Shown here: positions 1 through 5,059 of the stretch, piece by piece
Layout of the letters: every line of letters starts with the position of its first letter
Numbering within the stretch: the first letter of the stretch is position 1
Program-made: the position numbers and the translations under genes
Notes under the pieces: model-generated
Told to the model about the DNA's origin: nothing
Database searches by the model: none
What the model saw: only the letters and a program-made list of their open reading frames with translations
DNA from: CAYNFT01 sp964396535
GTDB taxonomy: Bacteria > Chloroflexota > Dehalococcoidia > Dehalococcoidales > UBA2162
Reading direction: 5' to 3'
NCBI GenBank assembly: GCA_964396535.1
Contig: CAYNFT010000124.1
Span: forward strand, 1 to 5,059
DNA: 5,059 nucleotides

Positions 1-1
1 G

Positions 2-358
2 ATGCTGCCGTTTACAGTATTCCTGACTAACGTATCTGACATTGCGCATGTTCTGGGTAGTCTATTGCTGTCGGGTGGAGCCGTATATGTATTATCTTAC
101 CTTTTCTATGACCGGGTAGAACCTAAGCTCGGTGAAAGGGGGCTGAAGATGTTAAAAATATTTCTAATGGTGGCTGGAATATCAGTGGCAGTATTTGTTC
201 TCAGTGTCTTTCTGCATAATGCAATTAGCGGCTTATTTAAAGTGGAGGAGCCAGTATTCTTCTGCATCTCGGTTTTTATTGCCCCATTGGGATTTCTTGT
301 AGGCCTAATTGGCAGCCTGGTGATTTTCATCCAGGGGCTTTTAACCAAAACATCATAA
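2..358 (+). CDS. small multi-pass membrane protein, possibly 5'-truncated
   Basis: This encodes a 118-residue very hydrophobic protein of unknown function. Three membrane segments can be seen, at about residues 15-36, 50-72 and 84-113; the last is long enough to be a hairpin of two short helices. A charged loop (D-R-V-E-P-K-L-G-E-R-G, about 37-47) separates the first two. The first ATG lies one base from the window edge, so no ribosome binding site is visible and the true start may lie upstream. It ends with TAA, 52 bases before an XRE-type regulator on the same strand. Pairing of a small membrane protein with a YozG-like regulator is common in bacteria and archaea (for example DUF2178-type proteins), which suggests co-transcription. 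I cannot assign it to a named family from sequence alone. The coding call is reasonably firm; the function is unknown. Confidence 0.7.
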   Translation: MLPFTVFLTNVSDIAHVLGSLLLSGGAVYVLSYLFYDRVEPKLGERGLKMLKIFLMVAGISVAVFVLSVFLHNAISGLFKVEEPVFFCISVFIAPLGFLVGLIGSLVIFIQGLLTKTS

Positions 359-410
359 GATGGTCACCAGCTAACATATCGTAACCAGATACGACTTAAA
401 GAATGTACAA

Positions 411-605
411 ATGATAAACAGGATAAAAGAATTTCGAGCTAAGCACAACCTTACCCAAGAAAAACTAGCCCAGATAGTAGGAGTCAGGCGGGAAACAATC
501 ATTTTTCTTGAACAGGGTAAGTATAATCCCTCACTAAAGTTGGCACACAATGTTGCTAAGACATTGAACACAAGTATTGACGAGTTATTTATCTTCGAGG
601 ACTAG
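411..605 (+). CDS. XRE-family helix-turn-helix regulator (YozG-like)
   Basis: This is a 64-residue single-domain DNA-binding protein, predicted to act as a cytoplasmic transcriptional regulator. The Cro/CI-type fold is visible. Helix 1 spans about residues 2-11, and the helix-turn-helix runs from L-T-Q-E-K-L-A (14-20) through G-V-R-R-E-T-I (24-30). The family signature E-Q-G-K-Y-N-P-S (34-41) and the terminal S-I-D-E-L-F (55-60) follow. The length and ending match the compact YozG-like subgroup, which has no effector domain. No other in-frame start exists between the stop at 372-374 and ATG 411. The ribosome binding site is poor (AAAGA-like at 398-402). A four-codon ORF (ATG TAC AAA TGA, 403-414) overlaps the start and is probably incidental. 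It most likely forms a two-gene unit with the membrane protein upstream. The targets are unknown. Confidence 0.9.
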   Translation: MINRIKEFRAKHNLTQEKLAQIVGVRRETIIFLEQGKYNPSLKLAHNVAKTLNTSIDELFIFED

Positions 606-660
606 TATTGAAGCAGTAGAGCAGATAACTAAGAACTAAGAGGCGAAAAACAATGTTAGT

Positions 661-700
661 AGCGAAAAGCTGGATAGTTAGGGTAAACCAGCCTTTCGCT
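661..700. terminator. inverted repeat, likely bidirectional terminator between convergent genes
   Basis: The arms at 661-673 and 688-700 pair over 13 positions with one A/C mismatch (668/693) around a 14-base loop. The element sits between the stop of the HTH gene (605) and the stop of the convergent URO-D-like gene (744), where a shared terminator is expected. There is no clean T-run right after the stem on either strand. On the + strand it is followed by TTAAATA. On the - strand a T5 run lies about 10 bases beyond the stem. Intrinsic termination is therefore probable but not certain. Confidence 0.6.
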
Positions 701-743
701 TAAATACTGACCAGTCTCCCGGATTGAGCTTTTGCAATTCTGA

Positions 744-2087
744 CTATTTCTCATAAACGCCATACTCGTAGGCAGCTTCCATCATTGCCCGCAGGTTTTC
801 TATGTTACCCTTATTAATACTGGCACCACCGGCCAGGATATAGCCACCGCCTGGGGCGCATGTCTCTATGAGTTTACGGCAGCATTCCTTCACCTGCTCG
901 GGTGTGGAGGTCATCACTAAGCCGGTGGGTACGTTGCCGACGATACAGGAAACATTACCCAGTATCTCTTTTGCCTTAGCCATATCTGTCTGGTCGAAGT
1001 ACCAGACGACGCCGCTCCTGGGCGTGTCCGCAATCTGCTTCAAGCGGTTGGTATACCTGCCCTCGGCAAACGGCGTCGGCACCAGCCCTTCTTCAATCAT
1101 TGCCATGAATACCCCCCGCAAGTAAGGCCAGTAGAAGGTCTCGAACTGTTCATCGGACATAAACGTATCATCACCCTTGTGCAGTGGCATCATACAAATG
1201 GGGCAACCTGTCATCGGGAAATCCTTCACAGCCGTGTTAATCGTCAGGTTTAAACGATGCTCCATAGCCTCACGCAGCTTTTGCGGCTGACGGTACATGT
1301 CCATAGTAATACCCCGGGTACCCCGAAGCAGGTCGCCAAAGTGGTCAAAGGGGGCTCCAGCCCTGGGGCCAGCACCACGAAAGGCAGGATACCCCCGGGA
1401 AATTGCGATATCGCTCACCTCTTTCATAGCTGCCTGATGCTGCCTGTACTCGTCGGCTAAGTCCATCAGAGTCTGGAAGGTCTTGCGTATCTCAGGGTCG
1501 GCTAGAGCGGCGACCCATGCTGCACCCTGGAGTGAGTAGAGGGGAGGTAACCTATTAAATGACTTGAAGAGGCCTGTTGTGCGGGGGAGGTTTACCCTGA
1601 TGTAATAGTCGGAAGGGTCCATTATCACCCGGTCATACTCGTCAGCATACATGTATTCGCCCTCGACAGTCTGGTTCATCGAAGCATCTTTGGACAGACC
1701 GTAGCCAGGCCATTTCGAGGTCTTGGAGTCAAGGGCTCCCAGTAGCTTTCCAGGCGACATCAGGCCGGGACCCCTGAAGGTATCCATATCTCCAAAATCA
1801 TCCAAGAACTTTAGCCAGGCGCGGCGCATCTCTTTATAGTCATGCAAGATAGTATATAAATCTACCCCCCCGTAGTAAGCCGGGAAATTACCCGTTGGTA
1901 GTATAACCGGTACACGGTCGGGCTCCTCCATCTTGATGGCCTTGATGAATCTGGTCACCCTTTCCTTGTAGAGCTTTTCAGCCTCGGGGCTGACGAATTT
2001 TACATCCGTCGGGGAGAGCCACCGCTTGAACCGCTCCTCCCGCTTTTCCTCCCAGGATAAATCAGCCCATTTCTTTCCGGTTTCCAT
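744..2087 (-). CDS. uroporphyrinogen decarboxylase (URO-D)/MtaA superfamily protein, methyltransferase-like
   Basis: This is a 447-residue cytoplasmic protein of the URO-D superfamily, which holds heme-pathway decarboxylases and corrinoid/coenzyme M methyltransferases with a TIM-barrel fold. Visible signatures are an N-terminal E-P-D-R-V-P-V (55-61) with an R-x-x-x-A-I segment before it, and D-D-T-F-M-S-D-E-Q-F-E-x-F-Y-W-P-Y (306-322). Near the C-terminus come V-G-N-V-P (383-387) and P-G-G-G-Y-I-L-A-G-G-A-S-I (412-424). The MRQAGR-type substrate motif of true HemE is absent, so heme synthesis is unlikely. In MtaA/MtbA-type methyltransferases zinc is held by H-x-C and a distant Cys. Here those regions read F-A-E-G-R (340-344) and L-A-G-G-A (418-422), so classical zinc thiol activation seems lost. 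It is also longer than HemE (about 350) through an N-terminal extension rich in W, K and E. The start is set by GGGAGG at 2093-2098. It is transcribed divergently from the selenoprotein gene. The family is certain; the substrate is unknown. Confidence 0.93.
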   Translation of the reverse strand: METGKKWADLSWEEKREERFKRWLSPTDVKFVSPEAEKLYKERVTRFIKAIKMEEPDRVPVILPTGNFPAYYGGVDLYTILHDYKEMRRAWLKFLDDFGDMDTFRGPGLMSPGKLLGALDSKTSKWPGYGLSKDASMNQTVEGEYMYADEYDRVIMDPSDYYIRVNLPRTTGLFKSFNRLPPLYSLQGAAWVAALADPEIRKTFQTLMDLADEYRQHQAAMKEVSDIAISRGYPAFRGAGPRAGAPFDHFGDLLRGTRGITMDMYRQPQKLREAMEHRLNLTINTAVKDFPMTGCPICMMPLHKGDDTFMSDEQFETFYWPYLRGVFMAMIEEGLVPTPFAEGRYTNRLKQIADTPRSGVVWYFDQTDMAKAKEILGNVSCIVGNVPTGLVMTSTPEQVKECCRKLIETCAPGGGYILAGGASINKGNIENLRAMMEAAYEYGVYEK

Positions 2088-2092
2088 AAACG

Positions 2093-2098
2093 CCTCCC
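2093..2098 (-). promoter_or_regulatory. ribosome binding site of the URO-D-like gene
   Basis: On the - strand GGGAGG lies five bases before the ATG (2085-2087). This strong Shine-Dalgarno fixes the start of the 447-residue protein. I found no convincing -35/-10 pair for this gene; a TATAAA at 2106-2111 (- strand) lacks a recognisable -35 at normal spacing. Confidence 0.85.
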
Positions 2099-2185
2099 GT
2101 TTTTGTTTATATTGTTTCTAAAAGCCACCTCTGCCTGTCGTGGGTACCGTGTCCACCCCATTAATCAGTAGAATATGTACTTTTT

Positions 2186-2210
2186 CAATCGTTTTCTGAC
2201 AAATCGATTG
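2186..2210. repeat. inverted repeat, possible operator in divergent promoter region
   Basis: CAATCG (2186-2191) and CGATTG (2205-2210) are perfect inverted arms separated by 13 bases. The right arm overlaps a perfect palindrome AATCGATT (2202-2209). It lies about 100 bases from the leftward start codon and about 105 bases upstream of the -35 of the rightward gene. A dimeric regulator could bind here, but six-base arms also occur by chance. Confidence 0.3.
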
Positions 2211-2314
2211 TGCCAAAAATGATACAACCTGCCCCCAGTTATTGTCAATTTACCCCATTTACGGGGAATCAAACTAAATCAGACAAAGGCAAACGCAGCC
2301 CTGGAAGTTCTACA

Positions 2315-2343
2315 TTGACATATACCATTGGGACACCCATAAT
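2315..2343 (+). promoter_or_regulatory. sigma-70-type promoter of the selenoprotein gene
   Basis: A perfect -35 hexamer TTGACA (2315-2320) is followed by exactly 17 bases and CATAAT (2338-2343), a five-of-six match to the -10 consensus. Transcription should start near 2350, giving a leader of about 65 bases before the ATG at 2417. The leader is AT-rich and shows no riboswitch structure I can recognise. Confidence 0.75.
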
Positions 2344-2403
2344 ATATAAACTCTTTAGTTTTATTTTGCTACACAGCACGTCTGCAAAGAAGAAATTTTT
2401 AGT

Positions 2404-2410
2404 AAAGGAG
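2404..2410 (+). promoter_or_regulatory. ribosome binding site of the selenoprotein gene
   Basis: AAAGGAG ends six bases before ATG 2417, a near-ideal Shine-Dalgarno. It decides the start over an out-of-frame ATG at 2421. The internal ATG at 2807, where the open frame after the TGA would begin, has no such site, which argues that translation enters only here. Confidence 0.9.
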
Positions 2411-2416
2411 TAACGA

Positions 2417-3997
2417 ATGAATGAAAAGACGGTGGAATTAACCTTACTTAACCCGCGGGGCGTGATTGAGCCCCCGCCAATCTTTGCGCCCGCACCTCGT
2501 GTGACGGATTTAGCGGGTAAGAAGATTGCATTAATTCATAACATGAAGCAAGGTGCAAACACTTTCCTGGATGCGGTGGAAGAACTGCTTAAGGTAAAAT
2601 ATCCCACCGCCACGCTCTTACGGCAATTTACAACAACTATAAACCTGGCAAAAGAACCTGAGTTTTACGACGAAGTAGCAAAGGCATGTGATGCATTCAT
2701 ATTTGGCTCAGGAGACTGAGGGACCTGTACGTGGTGGGGTTCCTACCACGCGGCAGAGTTTGAAAAACGTGGCATACCGGGAGCATACTTTGTTAGCTCG
2801 AACTTCATGGCTGACGCAACATCGGCTGCTTCTGACTGGGGAATGCCTGGATTACGCATGGTACCGTTGCCTTCTGAGAAATGGTACACGCTTCGGAGAA
2901 GTCTGGACGAACTAAGACCTGTTGCAGAACAAGCTATTGATACCATTATCGAATTGCTAACCCGTCCTTTATCCCCGGAAGAGGCAAACCCACCTCAAGA
3001 GAAAAAAGTGGAAATCGGGCCACCTGAGTTTACTGTTACGGCAGAGTCTTATCCGGCCGCTGTTGAGAAATTCAACGAGCTGTTCCTTGAGAATCATATG
3101 GGCGACGGGTTGCCCCTAATACCTTCTACAGAGGAGCGTGTCAAGTGGATGCTCACCGGGACTGGTCGCTCTCCGGACGAGGTATTAGGTAAATGTCCTT
3201 TGAAACTTGGGACTGTCACCATAGAGAAGATTGCCATTAATGCTGTAATGGCAGGAGCTAAACCGGAATACTTACCGGTAATAATCGGAGCAATGGAATG
3301 TTTCGTTGGAGAAAGTGGACCCGGCAAACCAGGCGAAATGTTCTTCCATACCCTTGGTTCGTCAGGCGCTTTCAATCTGGTAATAATGGTGAATGGGCCT
3401 ATTACAGAGGAAATTAACATGAATTCCGGGATGGGCTTATTTGGCCACGGATGGCGAGCCAATAATACTATTGGGCGCGCCGTCAGATTGAGCACCATTA
3501 ACATCGGTCACTGTTGGCCAAGAGTTAACGATATGGCACTTACCGGCCGGGCGTCGGCGCATACCTGGTACACTTTTGCCGAAAATGAAGATGCGAGCCT
3601 CTGGGAGCCTTTTCACGTCACCAAAGGCTTTAAAAAAGAAGATAGTACGGTAACGGTAAGCAAGGTCAATAGTATTTATTCTACCTATGGAGGTGGGGCA
3701 GTAGGTCTCTGGAAAGCAGAGTCGATTTTAGACCAGATGACCGAGAGGATGAGAAACAGGGGTGGTACTTATATAGCATTCAACCCGGAAGTTCATGTGG
3801 AGCTAAACAAGCTCGGCTTTAACAGGCAGAGTGTGCAGGAGTGGATTGCTGAAAAAACCGGCATGCCTGCAAAGAACATTCATATTGTAGTAGCCGGCGG
3901 GGTACCAGGATATACGGTGATGTGGGGTATGCTGGATACCAATGCCCACGTGACGAAGCGGATATACAGAGCAACTCTTACTGAGGCTGGGCGTTAG
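2417..3997 (+). CDS. UGSC-family selenoprotein (Sec101, UGTC variant) with fused C-terminal domain
   Basis: I read this as one 526-residue protein with selenocysteine encoded by the TGA at 2717-2719 (residue 101). The frame has no other stop until TAG at 3995. An N-terminal domain (about 32-185) begins with a Rossmann-like G-K-K-I-A-L-I-H-N strand. It reaches G-S-G-D-U-G-T-C-T-W-W, so Sec101 and Cys104 form a U-x-x-C redox pair as in UGSC-family (seleno)proteins, then continues with E-F-E-K-R-G-I-P-G (115-123). A Pro/Glu-rich linker (about 183-205) leads to a C-terminal domain (about 206-526). That domain has conserved-looking blocks G-D-G-L-P-L-I-P (229-236), I-A-I-N-A-V-M-A-G (272-280), V-N-G-P-I-T-E-E-I (325-333), W-R-A-N-N-T-I-G-R-A (346-355) and V-V-A-G-G-V-P-G (491-498). 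I recognise this block pattern from proteins found with UGSC domains, but know no established function. A redox role is inferred. A true stop or sequencing error at the TGA is the alternative; the hairpin after it and the missing downstream ribosome binding site argue against both. Confidence 0.9.
2725..2756 (+). promoter_or_regulatory. bacterial SECIS element for Sec insertion at UGA 2717
   Basis: Just after the UGA the RNA can fold into a hairpin. The upper stem 2730-2738 pairs with 2742-2750 over nine base pairs, including one G-U pair. A lower stem, 2725-2728 with 2753-2756, lies beyond a small internal loop (A2729 opposite C2751 and G2752). The apical loop is GUU (2739-2741), so it opens with G followed by U, as in SelB-binding loops. 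Nineteen bases separate the UGA from the loop, inside the 16-37 range used for bacterial SECIS searches. The element is within the coding sequence and also encodes T-W-W-G-S-Y-H. Confidence 0.85.
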
Positions 3998-4003
3998 ATA
4001 GTT

Positions 4004-4063
4004 GTAGACTTACCAAATATAACCCGGTGGAAAAAGGACGTTCCTTAATAAAGTGGACTTACC
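4004..4063 (+). repeat. short direct repeat GTRGACTTACC
   Basis: GTAGACTTACC (4004-4014) recurs as GTGGACTTACC (4053-4063), 49 bases apart with one difference. The second copy is part of the 5' arm of the terminator-like hairpin; the first has no partner arm. It may be chance, a regulator site pair, or part of an alternative RNA fold. Confidence 0.3.
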
Positions 4064-4109
4064 CTGAAGATAGATAAGTTGTCACCGCATACAGGGGAGT
4101 CCGCTTTTT
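4050..4109 (+). terminator. terminator or leader attenuator hairpin
   Basis: The arms 4050-4066 and 4092-4107 form a long stem. Its core is 13 base pairs (4053-4066 with 4092-4104) with one bulged A (4061) and two G-U pairs, extended by three A-T pairs into the T-run. T5 follows at 4105-4109. The loop is 25 bases. It follows the selenoprotein stop by about 50 bases and so fits an intrinsic terminator. The T-run ends one base before the Shine-Dalgarno of the next gene, so it could instead act as an attenuator in that gene's leader. Confidence 0.7.
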
Positions 4110-4110
4110 A

Positions 4111-4117
4111 AGGGAGG
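4111..4117 (+). promoter_or_regulatory. ribosome binding site deciding the start at 4126
   Basis: AGGGAGG ends two bases before ATG 4120 but eight bases before the in-frame ATG 4126. Normal spacing favours 4126, giving a protein beginning M-N-I-R-R-F rather than M-V-M-N-I. Confidence 0.75.
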
Positions 4118-4125
4118 AAATGGTA

Positions 4126-4614
4126 ATGAATATCAGGCGTTTCTTAACATGTGCCAGGGTCGCTATTCTGCTAAGTGCATATGCTCTTACCATTCAGCCT
4201 GATGTGCCACCGGTAAAAGTCAGGAATGCTGCTCAGGCTCTCAATGCAGCCCTTTCATACTTACGAAAGCAGCAAGCTCCAAAAGCTCCTGATACAAACA
4301 CTAAATGGCAAGAAAATACCCTTTATTCTACAGAACGTCAAGATTATGCCATTACCAGCAAACTGTTCACATCAGATGACTGGTTGATTGAAGTATACCA
4401 GGGAGTAGCACCTCTAAGCAGTACTATATATCAGATTACGGTGTTCAACGCTAATCTTCACTGGTACTGGAAGGGTAATGTCAAGGCTGATGGTGGTATT
4501 ATTGAAGAGAAAGCTTTCAGATTGTTGTCCGAAGAAGAGAGCCAGAAGATGGCAGAAGAGTTCTTAAGTAAAAGTCAGGTACCCCCCCCTACACCGGGTG
4601 GTTATGGTCATTGA
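4126..4614 (+). CDS. signal-anchored hypothetical protein
   Basis: This 162-residue protein has an N-terminal export signal: basic residues at R4, R5 and R11, then a hydrophobic core of about 12-23 (V-A-I-L-L-S-A-Y-A-L-T-I). There is no lipobox Cys after the core, so it is probably secreted or membrane-anchored rather than a lipoprotein. The mature part starts with an alanine-rich helix (A-A-Q-A-L-N-A-A-L-S-Y-L, 35-46). Alternating beta-like segments follow: D-W-L-I-E-V (85-90), Y-Q-I-T-V-F-N (102-108), W-Y-W-K-G-N-V (113-119) and D-G-G-I-I-E-E (122-128). This order loosely recalls PepSY-like extracytoplasmic domains, but I cannot assign a family. The tail is charged and ends P-P-P-T-P-G-G-Y-G-H. 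A C8 run (4582-4589) near the 3' end could slip and would change only the last dozen residues. No link to the selenoprotein is evident, and a terminator-like hairpin separates them. Confidence 0.8.
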   Translation: MNIRRFLTCARVAILLSAYALTIQPDVPPVKVRNAAQALNAALSYLRKQQAPKAPDTNTKWQENTLYSTERQDYAITSKLFTSDDWLIEVYQGVAPLSSTIYQITVFNANLHWYWKGNVKADGGIIEEKAFRLLSEEESQKMAEEFLSKSQVPPPTPGGYGH

Positions 4615-4619
4615 AGGAA

Positions 4620-4643
4620 CTGCTGAGATGAATAGACCAGCAG
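4620..4643 (+). repeat. weak hairpin downstream of the hypothetical gene
   Basis: CTGCTG (4620-4625) and CAGCAG (4638-4643) are perfect six-base inverted arms around a 12-base loop, five bases after the TGA stop. No T-run follows, so it could stabilise the 3' end but is not a convincing intrinsic terminator. Confidence 0.35.
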
Positions 4644-4950
4644 GGGTAGAATGAAGTCAAGTATAATATTTTAATCCATAGTTTGCTCAAAAATAGCTTT
4701 TTTTGTTTCGCGCGACTTCCAACTTCCACATATCTCACAAACCACACTATCACTCTTCCGGCTTTGGAAATACCGGAGCCTTAATCACTCTCAATTTGCT
4801 ATTACTCAGAGAATACAGGACTGAACAAGAAACAGAGTCCTTATTGCCAGGTCAGACTATGAGCCCGGATTTTCTGGTTGGCGGCTTGCAAAAAGCGGTG
4901 ATGAAACGACTGGATGAAGTGCTAAAGCCAGGGGTAATAGAGAATCAGGA

Positions 4951-4969
4951 TGTCGACAAAATGTCGGCA
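4951..4969. repeat. hairpin just downstream of the tRNA gene
   Basis: The arms 4951-4958 and 4962-4969 pair over eight bases (one T-G pair as read on the + strand) around a three-base loop. It lies about 20 bases beyond the tRNA 3' end. It may mark the 3' border of the tRNA transcript, but no T-run follows the stem on the - strand. Confidence 0.4.
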
Positions 4970-4989
4970 ACAGGTCATGAGTCAGGTAC

Positions 4990-5059
4990 AGCCAGCGAAG
5001 AGAGTCGAACTCTTGACCGGCGGTTTACGAAACCGCTGCTCTACCCCTGAGCTACGCTG
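4990..5059 (-). tRNA. tRNA-Thr (anticodon CGU), 5' end cut by window edge
   Basis: On the - strand the cloverleaf is clear. The acceptor 3' strand is CGCTGGC (4997-4991), pairing with the 5' strand of which CAGCG is visible; the first two bases, expected GC, fall past the window. The D arm is GCTC/GAGC. The anticodon stem is GCGGT/ACCGC (5036-5032 and 5024-5020) with loop TTCGTAA, so the anticodon is CGT (5029-5027), reading the Thr codon ACG. The T arm is AAGAG/CTCTT with loop TTCGACT. The variable loop has five bases. The discriminator is T (4990), as is usual for bacterial tRNA-Thr apart from variation, and CCA is not encoded (GTA follows). Confidence 0.95.

Larger units (their letters stand above)
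2088..2416. other. divergent intergenic region between URO-D-like and selenoprotein genes
   Basis: This 329-base stretch holds no believable gene. It carries the ribosome binding site of the leftward gene, an inverted repeat near 2186-2210, a short GC hairpin (CCCC 2253-2256 with GGGG 2263-2266), a strong rightward promoter (2315-2343), and a leader of roughly 65 bases ending in a Shine-Dalgarno. A 67-codon open frame at 2210-2413 has no ribosome binding site, is not protein-like, and overlaps the promoter. Confidence 0.7.
4615..4989. other. intergenic stretch with no supported gene
   Basis: These 375 bases hold the weak hairpin at 4620-4643, an isolated TATAAT (4662-4667) with no matching -35, an A5/T7 run pair (4689-4704), and a hairpin at 4951-4969. 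One + strand frame stays open from about 4703 to 5050 with only a TTG start and no ribosome binding site. It runs antisense through the tRNA, so it is not a gene as it stands. Its middle (about 4780-4940) reads somewhat protein-like and could be a decayed remnant, which I cannot identify. Confidence 0.6.

Noticed and set aside
2210..2413. 67-codon open frame in the divergent region
   Set aside because: It has no ribosome binding site, a low-complexity composition, and overlaps the promoter of the selenoprotein gene.
2717..2719. Reassigned genetic code in which UGA means Trp
   Set aside because: Trp is encoded by TGG, including two TGG codons right after this site. The gene at 4126-4614 ends with TGA, and a Cys/Sec residue fits the motif better than Trp.
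3094..3504. 136-codon - strand open frame
   Set aside because: It lies entirely antisense to the selenoprotein C-terminal domain, has no ribosome binding site, and its translation is not protein-like.
2807..3997. Separate gene starting at ATG 2807
   Set aside because: It has no ribosome binding site, and the 29 sense codons between the TGA and this ATG are open and match the UGSC-type motif continuation. It is part of the selenoprotein.
4662..4667. TATAAT as a promoter -10
   Set aside because: No recognisable -35 lies 16-18 bases upstream, there is no extended -10, and no gene follows on this strand.
4703..5050. 115-codon open frame as a real gene
   Set aside because: It needs a TTG start with no ribosome binding site and overlaps nearly the whole tRNA-Thr on the opposite strand.
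1..5059. CRISPR array, insertion sequence or phage attachment site
   Set aside because: No regularly spaced repeats, no transposase-like reading frame and no terminal inverted repeats were seen. The tRNA edge is cut, so an attachment site to its right cannot be judged.

Overview
The window looks like bacterial chromosome from an anaerobic, selenium-using organism. A bacterial-type SECIS hairpin lies directly after an in-frame UGA; archaea place SECIS elements in untranslated regions. Strong Shine-Dalgarno sequences, a near-consensus sigma-70-type promoter and a tRNA without an encoded CCA also fit bacteria. The pairing of a corrinoid/URO-D-type methyltransferase-like protein with a UGSC-type selenoprotein suggests an uncultured anaerobe such as a Dehalococcoidia-like Chloroflexota. 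That taxonomic guess is inference, not something the sequence proves.

Layout: at the left edge (2-605, + strand) a small multi-pass membrane protein is followed by a 64-residue XRE/YozG-type helix-turn-helix regulator. A strong inverted repeat (661-700) separates this pair from a convergent gene at 744-2087 (- strand), which encodes a 447-residue URO-D/MtaA-superfamily protein. A 329-base divergent intergenic region (2088-2416) carries a TTGACA-N17-CATAAT promoter firing rightward.

The centrepiece is at 2417-3997. A conventional gene caller would split it into a 100-residue ORF ending in TGA (2717-2719) and a 396-residue ORF starting at an internal ATG (2807) with no ribosome binding site. 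The frame is open throughout apart from that single TGA, and the TGA sits in a Gly-Ser-Gly-Asp-U-Gly-Thr-Cys context. A stable hairpin with a GUU apical loop follows 19 nt after it. I read this as one 526-residue selenoprotein of the UGSC family (Sec101, here a UGTC variant), fused to a large conserved C-terminal domain of unknown function.

After it, a terminator-like hairpin (4050-4109) ends right against the Shine-Dalgarno of a 162-residue, signal-anchored hypothetical protein (4126-4614). A mostly gene-free stretch then leads to a tRNA-Thr(CGU) on the - strand, cut by the right window edge by about two bases.

How the genes might work together: the divergent URO-D-like protein and the selenoprotein may share a regulatory region and a pathway, such as methyl transfer or redox processing of a small molecule. 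Only their adjacency supports this.
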